Assembly: GCF_000208745.1 (NCBI RefSeq)
Contig: NC_030854.1
Span: 32,949,082-33,013,081, forward strand
DNA: 64,000 nt
DNA from: Theobroma cacao
Taxonomy: Eukaryota > Streptophyta > Magnoliopsida > Malvales > Malvaceae
Direction: 5' to 3'
Position numbers and translations under genes: made by a program. The notes beneath the pieces were generated by a model. That model had not been told where the DNA came from and did no database searches. It saw only the letters and a list, made by a program, of their open reading frames with translations. Positions 25,079-38,115 of this stretch are shown here, piece after piece (the first letter of the stretch is position 1; each line of letters starts with the position of its first letter).

Positions 25079-26262
25079 GTATTTAATATTTTTCGTTCAC
25101 CCAAAGGCATAAATATTTGTCTCATTTCCAACTTGCTTTAGATTTTATATTCATCTTTACAATATTTCTCCAAAAAATAAACAGGACAAAGGAAGTACTA
25201 TGTTATACTTGTTCTTCTATAAACTCTTATATGATAGCTATTGTCTTAGTTGGTAGGATTGATGGTTTAACAAGAGAGTTTATATATATATGCCAATATT
25301 TCTAAAATTATGCCACTTGATATTTTACTGACAACTATAATACACACACAAAATATATTTTCTTTTTCCAAGGCATATATATATATATTAATAAGACGAT
25401 TTTTATTTCATGTGCTATTTAAAAATCTTGTAACTTCTTATCATTCATTTCTTTTAGATCTCTTGATTCTCCTTAATTTTCTGTCCACTCTTCTTCCACC
25501 ATTTCCCCACTCCCATAAACATAACTTTTCACTTTAATTATTTTTAAGAAAAAAATATAATTGTTGTATATAACATTTATTTATCTTTTTCTTTCACCTG
25601 CACAGCGAGTGGCATTCGGCCAGTATTCTTCAAACTACACATTTACACATTAGAGTATCAGGTTATGACTTTAGTACCATCTTAACGTCCCTTTAGTAGA
25701 TAAAGAGCTGTCATCTGGTTTTCTTGGTTTTTTCCTGTCGCATCGTGTTAGGTTTCAGCCAGAACTTAATTTTTGTATAGGGGCTGTTCTTTTTGTGGGT
25801 GCTGCCAATTTCATTTTGAGCAGGTTGTATTATTTTGCAATTGTATAGTTATTGACTCTTCTCTAAGCTAGTTTTGATGCCAAAAGGGGTCTTTACCTAC
25901 TAAAGTATAAGACTCTTCATGGCATTCTAGTTTTTGTTATCAATAAATTACCAACTTTAAAAAAAAAGCATCCTTTTTTTTTCTTAGCTAAGTAGTGTCT
26001 TTGATTTTATGTATTATGAACCGGAAATGTTGATTTTAGTGTATTTTATATAAAAATATTCATTTCTTAATATTATTGATGATCAATTGTTTTAATGTAA
26101 AAAATAAATATGTTATATATTTTCAGTAAAATTTAATTCAATAGATATTTTACAATTATTAAATTATATTTATTATTTTAATAATAAAATAGTAGGTGAC
26201 AAACATCACACATGACCTTTCACAGCATGTTATTTGGTATTAATTCAAAGTTCATTGTGCAG
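25079..26262 (+). other. NLR intron 1 with a poly(A) retroposon relic
   Basis: The intron runs from GTATTTAA to ATTGTGCAG. It is AT-rich. Its middle (about 25650-25968) matches the insert at 30392-30646 and ends in a run of A's, so it is a retroposon copy. No other feature is seen. Confidence 0.65.
25650..25968 (+). repeat. Poly(A)-tailed retroposon, copy 1
   Basis: The right part shares with 30392-30646 the segments TGCTGCCAA, GAGCAG, TTGTA, CTCTTCTC.AG.TAG, AAGACTC.(C)CATGGCATTC and a final A-run. The left boundary and target duplication could not be fixed. The family could be a SINE or the 3' end of a LINE. Confidence 0.5.
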
Positions 26263-29200
26263 ATAATGTTTCCTAAGTTGGAGAAGCTAAAACTATCCTC
26301 AATCAACATTGAAAGGATATGGCACTACCAACTTCCCAGCGGGTCTTATTCGATGCAAAATTTGACGAGCTTGATTATTGAGGGATGTGACAACTTAAAG
26401 CACGTATTATCGTGCTTTATGGCTGAATGTTTGCAGCAGCTCAAAAGCTTTGAGGTAATTGATTGCAGGTGCATACAAGAGATAGTAGCAACGGAGGAGA
26501 TAAAAGAAGATGGAAAGAGAGCTACAATTTCATTCCCTCTATTAAACTCCCTAAAATTAAAGGCTCTTCAGAAACTCATCGGATTTTGCCATGAAAATTA
26601 TTTTCTTGAATTCCCATCCTTAAAGATTCTAGAGATAGAGCACTGCCTTAAATTGAAGGGATTCATCAACAAATCTATGAGTAAAGATATCACTATTGGC
26701 AGTACTACTGAAGCGCTGTTCAATGAACAGGTGAATTTCTTAATGTGCTTTGCATTTTCTTTTCTTAGCTATTTGTTTTCTCTTTCACTTGCTGTTGGAA
26801 TTATCTCTGCTTATGATCATTTTCACATTGGCTGGTAGGTTGCTTTTCCCAACTTGGAGAAAGTGACAATCTCTCATTTGAGAAACGTGAAGAGGTTAGG
26901 GTTTAACCAATTTCATGCGGATTCTTTTTATAAGATGAAAGAGTTGAAAGTTGAGTACTGTGATGAGTTGTTGAATATTTTTCAATCTTTTGTTCTTGGA
27001 GCATTTCAAAGACTTGAAATACTAAGAGTAACTGATTGTGGTTCACTTGAAGAAGTGTTCGAACACCAAGTCCACGGGCTAGAAATCAAAGATACGTGTG
27101 ATGTGGCCTTACAATTAAAAGAAATGTATCTCTTTCGTTTGCCAAAGTTGAAGCATGTTTGGAACAAGGATCCGCAGGGAAATATTTCATTTCAAGCTCT
27201 ACGTGTAGTAGATGTTTGGAAATGTTGGAGTTTGAAAAGTCTGTTTCCATTTTCAATAGCCAAAGGTCTTCCACAACTTGAAAGCCTTGAGATTACTAGT
27301 AGTGGAGTGGAGGAGATTGTTTCAAAGAATGAAGGATTAGAACAGGAAATTCGCTTTGAATTTAATCAGTTATCCTTCCTTAGCCTTTGGAATTTAACAA
27401 ACCTCAAATGTTTTTACTCAGGAAGGCACACCACTGTTTGGCCGGCGTTAAAAAATTTGAAGACACATCGGTGTGGGAAAATAAAGATACTTGGCCAGCT
27501 GGAGTCCCATATCCAACAACCACTTTTTCATATTGAAAAGGTACAAAGCCTTTACTCTTCCTTTGGAGATGTTCATACATTTTACTTAACTCATCCATTA
27601 CCTCAATAATATACCTAATTTTTCATTGGGAAAATACAAAATAATTAAAATAATCACTTGTATCAAATCTTATAACCTCTGACAACTACAAATTTTAATT
27701 CTAAAAAAATTATTAATAGGATTAGGTTATAAATTTTTTATATTTTTATAACTTAATCTTCATATATTTTATTTTTGGCATTGAATATTATTGATGATAG
27801 ATTTGTACAAACTCTAAAAGATTGGGCTCCCCTCTATGACCTTTTTATCTATTACCTTTTAATTTACACCTATTATTACGGTTAACATGAGTAGCATCCA
27901 CCCATAAATTGTGAACTCATAATTACGAAATGAGGGTAAAGGTGTATTGAAAACTAGTTGGTTGAAAAGAATCATTGAAGGGTGTCGGACCTCAACCATA
28001 AAGGAGAGAGGGGATGTCAACCAAGTTTCTAATTGATTATCATATAAGCCTAAACTGCTTTCCACTAAGATTTTTTTTATTGTGTTAATTACATATTTGC
28101 TATCCGAAGTAAGCAGAATAAGTATAATCAAATGTTAAATTTTCTTAGTTATACCTGAAATATAATAAGTAATTGTAATTATATTGTAGTATTAATTAAT
28201 GAATATAGTTTTGTTAAATTTTGTCCCTTTCAATTTTTTTCTCAATTAAAAAATTTTGACATAATACTCAAAAGAACCTTTGAACTACTAAAAAAAAATT
28301 AAATAAATTTTTATTTTTCTATTGCATTCAATCAAGTTCTTATTGTTTTTTTTTTTTTTTTGGATCAAGTTCTACCCTTACATGGTGAGCTAGATTGGAA
28401 AAGAAATACCACCATGCATGAAAGAACTTAGCCTTCTCCAACCCTAATTTAGCCAATGAGTCAACAAGATAATTTGCTACTCTCAAAGTGTGATCATAAT
28501 CCTTTTAACGGTCCTTCTAGGCACTCTTCGGCTCTTCCCCATTTCACTATTTGCATCATTTTCTTCCTTCCACCGTGATGGATGGGGATGAAGAACCAAA
28601 GACTAATTCCTTCTCACCCATGGACTATGGACTAAGAACAGACTCGTAATCTTCAAGATTTTTAGTTCATGTATTGTGACTTATAGTAACACTAAAAAAG
28701 GTTAAAAACATATGGGCTCCACCTCCAATAATCTCACCTTATAGCTTCTATTTCCCATTACTAGATTCACTATTTCATCAATATTCAACTTTGAGCTAGT
28801 GACTATTTGCATTGCACCTCTAACGAAGGATTGAAATTTCAATGAATCACCATCTTAAAAAATGAACTCCCTAATTGTGTTAGCTAAGTTCCAGAATGTA
28901 AAGACATCCCATGCATGCAAGGGACCCTGTAACAAGCCACCTATGACTTTCTACAAACTGTAACAATCTCTTCTAACCATTCTTAGATGTTTTCAATCCA
29001 CTGTCCAAGCCATGTCCATTTTGAATTTTTCATGGCTTCATAGAAGCCCTTATCTTAAAATGTTATCAAGAATTGTTTTCTTGAAATTCTTTTGACATGA
29101 AGACCTGAGACTCCATCTTTTTCAAGGCTTCATATATAGAAGCCCTTGTCTTAAATGTATTTTCCAATAGTCCCCCTTAAGAAGAAGTGTGAATATTGTG

Positions 29201-32200
29201 AACATTTGTCTTACTTATCAGCTTGTGGAATTGTTTTGGTTGTAAAGCCTATGTAAACATGTCAATTATCTGCAAGTTAGTAGAGATGTGCTGTGGCTTA
29301 ATCTCTACAGCCAGCACTTTTTCACAAATGAAATGGTAGTCCATTTCTTATATGTTTTATTCTTTCATGGAAAACTAGATTTGTATTAATGTGAATTGTC
29401 GATTGACCATCTTAATAAAGGTTCACTGCATCATTGTGCTCAACTCCAAAATCAATTAATAAGTACTTTATCCTTAAAATCTCACAACATGTGGAAGCCA
29501 TTGATCGATACTCCACTTTAGCTGAGCTTCGAGCTGCCACTAACTGTTTCTTTGATTTCCAACTTACTAACAATTCCCCAATAAAAATACTGTACCCAAT
29601 GATTGATTTTCAAGTGTTTGGGCATCTTGCCAGTCACTATCAACATAAAGCTGATATCCTCAAATTGGATCTTGACTTCATTAGGATCCCTTGCCTTAAT
29701 GCTCCTTTTAAGTATTTCAATGCCCTACGAGTTACCATGAGATGTCCATATCTAGGTTTGTCCATAAATTGAGACAAAACCTACACTGCATAGGAGATAT
29801 TAGGTCTACTGAAAGTTAAATATAGTAGCTTACCAATTAGTTGTCTGTAACTAGTAGGATGTGCTAGTTATATGTACTGAAATGAGCACTGCATCCCCCC
29901 AAAAAATGAATAAAGACATTTGACTGGTGCATTAGGGCCCTTTTTAACTACCAGAATGTGTTGATGCTTTCTCTTAATAACTCTATTCTACTGAGGAGTG
30001 TCCACACAAGATAATTGATGAATTATACCTGTCTTGTCAAAGAAATCAGTAAGTTTAAAACATTGGTCATTGTTTGATCTTAACCATTTGATTGAAAAAT
30101 AAAATGGTCTTTGACCAATCATATTAAAGGAAGGAATAATTGTCATGACATCTGATTTACATTTCATTAAGAAAATCCAAGTGAAATGTGTGAAATCATC
30201 CACAATAGTAAGATAATACCTTTGACAAGATAAAGTGGGAGTCTCATATGGACCGTAGATGTCTACATGAAATAATTCAAAAGTAGCTTTTCAGCTTTGA
30301 GCATGGACAGGTAATGGAAGCTTTCTTTGCTTTGCCAAGGGAAAGATTTCACAAAGCATTTCATTTGAACCTTAAACATTTGGATATTGTTTAGACTATG
30401 ATAGAGTATCACTAGTATTAGACTTTTGTTTAGGGGTTTTATCCAAAACTCTACTTGGTTTTGAGATTATCCGTGTTGAGATGCTGCCAAGTGCTCCTTG
30501 AGCAGCTGCTCCATTTGTAATTGTACATAATAGGCTCTTCTCAAGATAGCTTCTATGCCAACAGGAGTCTTCAACTCTCAACGTTTAAGACTCCCCATGG
30601 CATTCCAGCTTATCATTAATAAAAACTCATCTTTCAAAAAAAAAATTTTGGATATTGTTGATGTATTACATAAATCCTTTTCAAAGGAGCATGGCCTAAC
30701 CTAAAATGCCTTAAATCAAAAGTTTTATGTCCTGCTCTACAAGCATTGATAGGAAAAACAAAAGGAAATTTGACAAGTTTATCAAAATGACATTTAGAAA
30801 AGTCCTGTTGATCTTTGTTATCTTGCATCAAGTCTAGCAATTACTAACAAGTCTAGCAGAAATGAAGTTACTTAATGAACGAGAGATATGATCAGTTGCA
30901 CCTGATTTCATGATCTAACAAATTTGTTTAACCATGATAGTATTTACATTTCTAAATTTAGGAGGCATATTATTGTAGGTATTGAAATAAGAATGACCGA
31001 AAATGATACCTACAAAGGCTGAGTTTACTAGTGAATGCTTTGTTTGATGAGTGTTTAATGAATTGCTCTTACAATCATTACCAGTCAAACCATTCTCATT
31101 CAAGAGCTCCATCAACATGTGGACTTGTTGCTTAACGATAAATATCTAAGATATGGAACCAATGCCCCCAAAATTTTCCTCCTGATCAGATTGGAATTCA
31201 GCTCCAATTGATGATTCATTCTTTGTAAAGACATTGTTGACAACAACTTTACCCTTTTTAAAGTTGTTCTTTCCTTTTGTGAATTTGAAATTTCACAAAA
31301 TCTTTAGGGAAGCCTGTGATTCTATAGCATTTGTCTTTGATATGCCCTTTCTTTGCACAGTGGGAGCATGTCAAATCTTTCTTGACTTTCTTCCCATATT
31401 ATCAGTTGTGGTAAGTATTACAGAGAATTCAAACACTAGTTGTGATTGAAATATAAGGTTTCTATGAGTCTCCTCTCTCGAAAAAGGTCATAAATCTTAT
31501 CTATCGCTGGAATGGGGTCCATAAGTGTGATTTGAGACTTAATGGCAAAGAATGATTCATTTAATCCATTCAGAAACTTGAAGACAATGTCTTTATAGGG
31601 AAATTGTTGATAGACAGCTTTGTCTTTCTTCGGGAAGGTTACAGGGAGATTTTTTTTTTTATCTTATATCTTTTGTTTTTGCCTTTTAATAATCTTTTAT
31701 GAAGTAAAAGTAAATGATAAAAAGCAAGCAGAAAAACTATACACGTATAAAACAAAAATGATATGGTAGATACATATAAATAAATAAAATTTATAGATAT
31801 AAAATAAGGGCAATGAAAGAAAATTTCCAAAAAATTGGTTAAATCACCTGCACCAGCAACTCGTTCTTTTCTTTTTTAATTTTTTAGCGAGAGTTTCGCT
31901 AAGTGAAAATTTTAGTATCGTTTGAAGGCTTAGTTTATCATTATAAGTTCAACGTCTTATTGTTTGTTGATTTCTCAGGTTATCCCTCAATTGGAGGAAG
32001 TGTCGTTTAGCAGTGATGAGATCGCAATGATATGTGGTGACCAGTTTTCAGAAAATTTTTTTTGCCATATAAAAGTTCTTCAGGTTACTTGCTACCTCAG
32101 TGAATCTGCTGTTTTCCCGTTTTCTTTCCTCCAAAGATTTTACAATCTAGAAAAGCTTGAGCTGTTTAGTTGCAACTTCAAGGAGCTATCACCTTACGAA

Positions 32201-34096
32201 AGAAATGTTGGTGAGGAGAAGGAAGTCTGGATGCTCCCAAAATTTAAAAAGTTAAAATTGAGGTATTTACATAAGGTGACACATCTATGGAAGCAAGAGT
32301 CACCATTGGGTCATATTTGTGCAAGTCTTGAAACTCTTGAAGTTTGGAATTGTGATAGTTTGATTAATTTAGGATCATCATCCGCATCTTTTGAAAATCT
32401 TACAACTTTGGATGTCTGGAAGTGCAAAGGGATAGTAAAGTTGATTACATCCCCAAAAGCCCAAAGTTTGGTGCGTCTTGTCAAAATGAAGATAACAAAG
32501 TGTAAAATGATGAAAGAAGTAGTTGCGAGCGAGGGAGATGATGAAGCAACAGATGAGATTATTTTTAGAGGGTTAAAATGTTTGGAACTTCGTTGTTTAG
32601 CAAGCCTCAGAAGCTTTTGTTCAGGGAATTACACCTTCAAGTTCCCATCATTGGAACGAGTGATTGTGAGCCAGTGTCCTAGATTGAACAGCTTTTGTCA
32701 TGGAGCTTTAAGCACACCCAAGTTACACAGAGTACAACTCGTGCCGACACATTATAAAGGGCGTTGGGTTGGTGACCTTAATGCCACCATAGAACAGTTA
32801 CACGAGGAAAAGGTATGTTATCGAATTTTTTTTTTTGAAAGGCATCATCTTATTCTCATATCGATTATTGAGATAATTTAAGTGAACATTGAACTACACC
32901 TTGAACTTAAAGTCTATATCATTTGCTTTACCTTTCAACGATTTTTTTAGAAAGTGAAAGCCGATAACAAAAGAAACTTATAAACTTAGCAACAACCACA
33001 CTAATTTAGGTTTTAATAATTTTGCTTTTGCCAATTCTTTTGTCATTCACAAATAGTAAAAATGTGAATACACTCCCTCTACTCCAAATCTTTTGACTGT
33101 GCGAATGTCAAAAAAGACCTTTTAATTTTAATGTATTTTATATTAATAATTTTCAAATCTTTTAATGGTATTAATGTTCAACGGTTTTTAATGCAAAAAT
33201 AAAAATAAAAATAAAGCAAAAGAATTATAGAAAATTTGTATGGAACATGGAAAAAGAAGAGCATTTGGTGTTTAAAAATTAAAAGAAAACATAGTTTTAG
33301 AAGGTTACAAAAAGGAAAGATTTACAAAAAATGAGTTTGATATGGTGATTATTTTTATTGGTGAAAACTCATTTTTCAAATCTTTAATATTTAAATTAAT
33401 TGCATTTGTATTGAAACATAGAAAAAGAACAATTAAGGAAAAGTGAAAATAATAACCAACTCACCGAACAAACAGAGGCATAAGTTTTTTTGGGTACACA
33501 GAAGCAATGGAGTTCAGTTTCTTAGTTGTATTTGTGCTATAATGTATCAAATATAATTAATGTATTACGTATGTTAGGTTGGATATCGAAGTCTAAAGCA
33601 TTTGAAGTCATCAAAGTTTCCTGAGTTGGTGGACATATGGAATAGAAATCCTCAAGAAATTTTAGACTTGAAAAGCCTTGAATTTCTAGAGTTTTGTAAT
33701 TTCAACAACTTGGGATGCATATTTAACCTCTATATGGCCGTAAGCCTTGTGCGACTCCAACAGCTGGAGATAAAGAAATGCAATAAAATGGAAGCAGTCA
33801 TCAAGGAAGAGAGATCAGTTCTTGATGAGGAAGCAAGATTAGATAAGATCGCCATTTTCCCTCTTCTAAAATCCATTTTTATCGAGTGTTGTCCTGACTT
33901 GACAAGCTTTTATTTGGGAAGTCCAGCTCTAATAGAATGTCCATCCTTGGAAATAATTGAGGTAGCTCGCTGTCCCAACATGACTACCTTTGTTTCTATA
34001 TTTCCAAGACCCAAGGAGAAACAAGCAATACTGGGTGATGCAATTGAAAGAAACGAGGATGACCCTGATATTCTTACTGGATTTTTCTGCGATAAG
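26263..34096 (+). CDS. NLR gene, LRR exons 2-5
   Basis: Exons inferred from ORFs and GT-AG sites are 26263-26730 (156 codons, IMFPKLEKLKL), 26839-27540 (234, VAFPNLEKVTI), 31979-32812 (278, VIPQLEEVSF) and 33578-34096 (173, VGYRSLKHLK). All junctions are phase 0 and there is no stop. The repeats are the irregular C-terminal LRRs of this family, of the form LK.LEI..C..L..I with F.P.L.K at segment starts, and probably form the ligand- or effector-sensing surface. With exon 1 this gives 1681 residues. Intron 3 is 4.4 kb because it contains transposon relics. Exon limits are by inspection; transcripts could show others. Confidence 0.85.
28346..28510 (-). mobile_element. LINE 3'-end relic (RNase H C-terminus plus poly-A)
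   Basis: On the minus strand the translation contains TLRVANYLVDSLAKLGLEKA, the R-x-AN-x2-x-DSLAK-x-G pattern of the plant LINE RNase H domain. It is followed at its 3' side by an A-run (T16 at 28346-28361 on the + strand). Only this tail survives. Confidence 0.6.
28530..31640 (-). mobile_element. Decayed Ty1/copia retrotransposon fragment
   Basis: Reading the minus strand from right to left, the pieces are in copia order: CCHC knuckle CSHCAKKGHIKDKC (~31360-31320); GAG-pre-integrase with LRHFRLGHAPLKRI (~30760-30680); integrase with DDFTHFTWIFLMKCKSDV and HQLSCVDTPQ (30203-29988); and RNase H end with DYHFICEKVLAVEIKPQHI (~29340-29250). A purine tract CTTAAGGGGG near 29170 is followed by probable 3' LTR sequence down to ~28530. 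Stops are frequent and the 5' LTR is missing. It must have inserted in the NLR intron in the antisense direction. Confidence 0.75.
30392..30646 (+). repeat. Poly(A)-tailed retroposon, copy 2, with 13-bp target duplication
   Basis: The insert ends in an A-run (30636-30645) and is flanked by TTTGGATATTGTT at 30379-30391 and 30647-30659. The target is copia sequence, so this insertion is younger than the copia element. It shares its 3' half with 25650-25968. Confidence 0.75.
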
Positions 34097-34393
34097 GTTT
34101 GTTTTTTATTTTTTTTGTTCTCTTTTGTGAATCTTCATTTTTACATTTAATTTTAATCTTACTCCCGTGACGTGCCCATTGTTCTTTCTAAACTCTAGCT
34201 GTGCATCTTTCTCTCTAGTAAAATCAAAATATCTAGCCGTAATTCCATGTGCCATTTACGTTAAATTATAAAATAAATAAGACAACTTCCTCATACCAAA
34301 TAAGAAGGAATTTCAAAACCATTTAATATGGAATAGTTCTTCAACCAAAACTGCTATTTATCTATACCTATACTAATACATATACTTACAGAC

Positions 34394-34429
<36 letters not shown>

Positions 34430-34789
34430 GTTTGTAGATAATGATTTAGTTTATTCTCAATTGATTATCGTTTAAAGACAATAAATATAGTTTTTTTTAA
34501 GACAAAATCTTTTAAATTTAAAGTATTATAAGCGTTCACTTTTTTTTATGTAAAGTTATATTTAAATCTATTGAAAAAACTTTTCTTTGATAATATTGAG
34601 AGCTAACCTCTACATAAACCATTCATATGCTTACTTTAGCAATGTGACGATTATTATGCTTGTCCTTTTTTAATAATATTGATTGTTTAAAAATACCGGA
34701 TATCAATTTTGTTAATATAAATAATTACTATGTTAAATAAAATACAAAGGATATGTGGAAAGGATTTTATTATAATAGAACAGGTGGAC

Positions 34790-37700
34790 TCTTCTCAACT
34801 GCCTTTGCTTTTTTCTTTTATCTATTTGTCTCTACGTATGATCATTTCTCACATTGGCATGAATTTGATATGATAGGTTGCTTTTCCCAACTTGGAGAAA
34901 GTGAGAATCTCTCATTTAAGATACGTGAAGAGACTATGGTATAACCAACTTCATGCAGATTCTTTTTGTAAGATGAAAGAGTTGAAAGTTCAGTACTGTG
35001 ATGAATTGTTGAATATGTTTCCGTCTCATGTACTGAGAGTTTTTCTAAGACTGGAAATACTAACAATAACTGATTGTGATTCGCTAAAAGAAGTGTTTGA
35101 ACTCCAAGCCCAAGGGTTAGAAATCAAGGATAAATGTGATGTGGCCTTCCAATTAAAAGAAATGCGTCTCTTTCGTTTGCCAAAGCTGAAGCATGTTTGG
35201 AATAACGATCCCCATGGAAGTATTTCTTTTCAAAATCTACGAGGAGTACATGTTTTCCAATGTTGGAGCTTGAAAAGTCTATTTCCATTTTCAATAGCCA
35301 AAGGTCTTCCACAACTTAAAAGGCTTTTAGTTCAAGAATGTGGGTTGGAGGAGATTGTTTCAAAGAATGAAGGATTAGAACAGGAAATTTGGTTTGAATT
35401 TAATCAGTTATCCTTCCTTAAGCTTTAGAAATCAACAAACCTCAAATGTTTTTACCCAGGAATGCACACTACTGTGTGGCCAGTGTTAAAAACGTTGAGG
35501 ACATATTCGTGTGGGAAGGTAAAGATATTTGAGCAGCTAGAGTCCCATATCCAACAACCACTTTTCCTGATTGAAAAGGTACGAGCCTCTACTCTTCTTT
35601 TGGATATGTTCATATATGTACCTAAGTCATTCAGTGCCTTAATAATGCATCCAACCCTTCATTGGAAAAATAAAATTAAAATTAAAATAATCATTTGGAC
35701 TGAATCTTATCATATCTAAATTATAATCTCTAACAACTAAAAGTTTTAATTCTCAAAAAATACCGAGAAGAATATATAGCATTGAGCTTTCTAATAAAAT
35801 TGCAGGTAAAACTACAAGTACAATGTAATTAACAATAGAATTAATTTTTGAAAGAATTTAAAAATAATTTAATTAGTTCAATTATTACCGAATTCAAAAT
35901 AGTTCACCAACAATAATACTTACTTTGGAAAAGTTCTAATTTTACTTAGAGAATTATTCTGGCTAAAATACTAAAAAATTCTTTGAATTGCGCCTTTAAA
36001 ATACTTTTAAGTAGTTTTTATTTTGAATGAAATCCATTAAAGTCCGTTTTCTACTCCAACTGGAGAAATTCAAGTTTGAATCCTCATATTGGTGGCACGA
36101 GATCAGTTATGAGGATAGTGGGGTTTTCTTCCCACTGTATAATCCCAGACTTTAGTTCGTTTCCATATCTACTTTATGTTCTAATATTTTTCTTGATTAT
36201 CACATGATTATGCCTAAAAGGTCCTTCTTCAAACAACTTATTCACTAGGTAATTTGCATCATGCGTTTCTGTTGATCCATATGCTAATATTGTTGTAATT
36301 AATCACAGTGAAAAAATTTAAGCAAAACTTTTAAATATTTGATAAGATATTTTTTAACAGAACGTATCACTTATAGGAATTTATAGTATTGAGTTTTTTT
36401 TTTTTACTGAATTTGTTGACAATATTTTAACTGGAGTTAGTTTTTAAAAAGAATTTAAAAACTTTACGAATAAATTAAGTAGATTTGCAAATTATTATAA
36501 ACATAGAAACTGTTTGCAAATAATGATAGAGCATATGTTTGAAAACATTATAACTTAATTAATATAGAGCAATAATTTAGTTCTAAACATTAAAATTAGA
36601 TTAAATTATGTGTATTCCTACATAAATAGGAAATTTTTACTACAAGAATAATTTATGGAAAGAGAGATTTTTTATGTATATTCCTACATATAATCCTGAT
36701 TGTTGAAAAGTTATTAAGCTCGATTGTTTTTTATGAGAGAAAAATTCAAGTTTTCTTTGATCAATTTCTAGTTGAAAGATTATCTCAACATTAATTTTTA
36801 AATATAATGTTATGTTCAATGCATGTATTTAAAAATTTCTAAACTTATCACACTAGTGGGTAGGACAGTTTTTACTCTCTTTGAAACATACAATTAATCT
36901 TGCCGAGGAAACATACCCATTAAATCTAAATATATAAAGAAATTTTGTGTAAAAATATTTCAAAGAGGGTCTCTCAGGCTATATCCATTCCATTAATTTG
37001 GTGCTTTGTTAACCTCTATATGCGAAAACGCAAACAACTAAATAGTACCTTCTGCTTCATGTATGAATTCAGTTTGTTATTGTTTGTTGACTTCTCAGGT
37101 CATCCCCCAATTAGAGGAAGTGTCATTTAGCAGTGATGACATTGCAATGATATGTGATGGCCAATTTCCGTCAGACTTCTTTTGTCATATAAAAGTCCTT
37201 AACATTTCTTGCTACCTAGATGAATCAGCTGTTTTTCCGTTTTTTTTCCTCCAAAGATTTTACAATCTAGAAATGCTTGCGGTGCTTGATTGCAACTTCA
37301 AAGAGCTGTCTCCTTACGGAGGAAATGTAATTGAGGAGAATGAAGTCCGGATGCCCTCAAAAATTAGAAACTTAATGTTGGATTATCTGCCTAAGATAAT
37401 ACATCTATGGAAGCAAGACTCACCGCTGGACCATATATGTGCAAGTCTTGAAACTCTTAAAGTTTGGAGATGTAACAGTTTGATTAATTTAGCATCATCA
37501 TCCACGTCATTTCAAAATCTTACAACTTTGGATGTCTGGAACTGCAAAGAGATAGCAGAATTGATTACAGCTTCCAAAGTCCAAAGCTTGGTGCATCTTG
37601 TTGAAATGACGATTAGAAAATGTGAAATGATGAAAGAAGTAGTTGCAGACGAGGGAGATGATGAAGCAACATATGAGATTATTTTCAGGGAGTTGAAACG

Positions 37701-37932
37701 TTTGGAACTTCAATGTTTACCAAGCCTCAGAAGCTTCTGTACAGGGAATTATACCTTCAGGTTCCCATCATTGGAACAAGTGATTGTGAGTGAGTGTCTT
37801 AGTTTGAAGAGCTTTTGTCAGGGTGCTTTAAGCACACCAAAACTGGAAAGAGTACAACTAAACAGGACGGATTCTGAGGGGCGTTGGGCTGGTGACCTTG
37901 GTGCCACCATAGAACAGTTATACATGGAACAG
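34790..37932 (+). repeat. LRR exon-pair duplication, copy 2 (exons 6-7)
   Basis: Starting in the intron before exon 6 and ending with exon 7, this block mirrors 26740-32830 without the transposon relics. Exon lengths are unchanged (702 and 834 bp), so no indels have disturbed the coding parts. Confidence 0.85.
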
Positions 37933-38115
37933 GTGCTTTCTGATTTCATTAAAAATAATATATATTTATCACTTGCATTATTTGCCTTATAGCTTTCTAG
38001 GCCTCTTTGTATATCATCTAATGTTAATATCAAAGTTTCACCTCTTGATATATAGCTTCTATTGTGATTACAGAATGTTCAAATTTCTGAAGAAAAAACT
38101 GAGGATACCATTTAG
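34877..38115 (+). pseudogene. NLR gene, duplicated LRR exons 6-8 behind a nonsense codon
   Basis: Exon 6 is 34877-35578 (VAFPNLEKVRISHLRYVKR), exon 7 is 37099-37932 (VIPQLEEVSFSSDD) and exon 8 is 38074-38115 (NVQISEEKTEDTI-stop). In exon 6, codon 184 is TAG (35426-35428, LSFLKL-stop), where exon 3 has TGG (27388-27390). Read straight through, the protein ends at ~1864 residues. Skipping exon 6, or exons 2-5 in various combinations, keeps the frame because all introns are phase 0; that would reach exons 7-8. Exon 7 is open. Whether these exons are used is unknown; the C-terminal exon is the weakest part of the model. Confidence 0.65.

Larger units (their letters stand above)
27541..31978 (+). 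other. NLR intron 3, filled with retroelement relics
   Basis: The 4.4-kb intron has GT..AG ends (GTACAAAG; TTTCTCAG). Its first ~200 bp match intron 6, while the middle holds a minus-strand LINE end, a minus-strand copia fragment and a plus-strand retroposon. The parts 27750-28340 and 31650-31970 show nothing recognisable. Confidence 0.7.
26740..32830 (+). repeat. LRR exon-pair duplication, copy 1 (exons 3-4)
   Basis: Exon 3 and exon 6 are both 702 bp and exon 4 and exon 7 are both 834 bp, with related sequence. The flanking introns also match: the end of intron 2 (TATGATCATTT.TCACATTGGC) and the first ~180 bp of intron 3. So genomic DNA, not a transcript, was duplicated. Copy 1 is longer because copia, LINE and retroposon relics lie in intron 3. 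Confidence 0.85.

Noticed and set aside
27859..28131. 90-codon minus-strand ORF in NLR intron 3
   Set aside because: No motif, AT-rich intronic sequence; likely chance.
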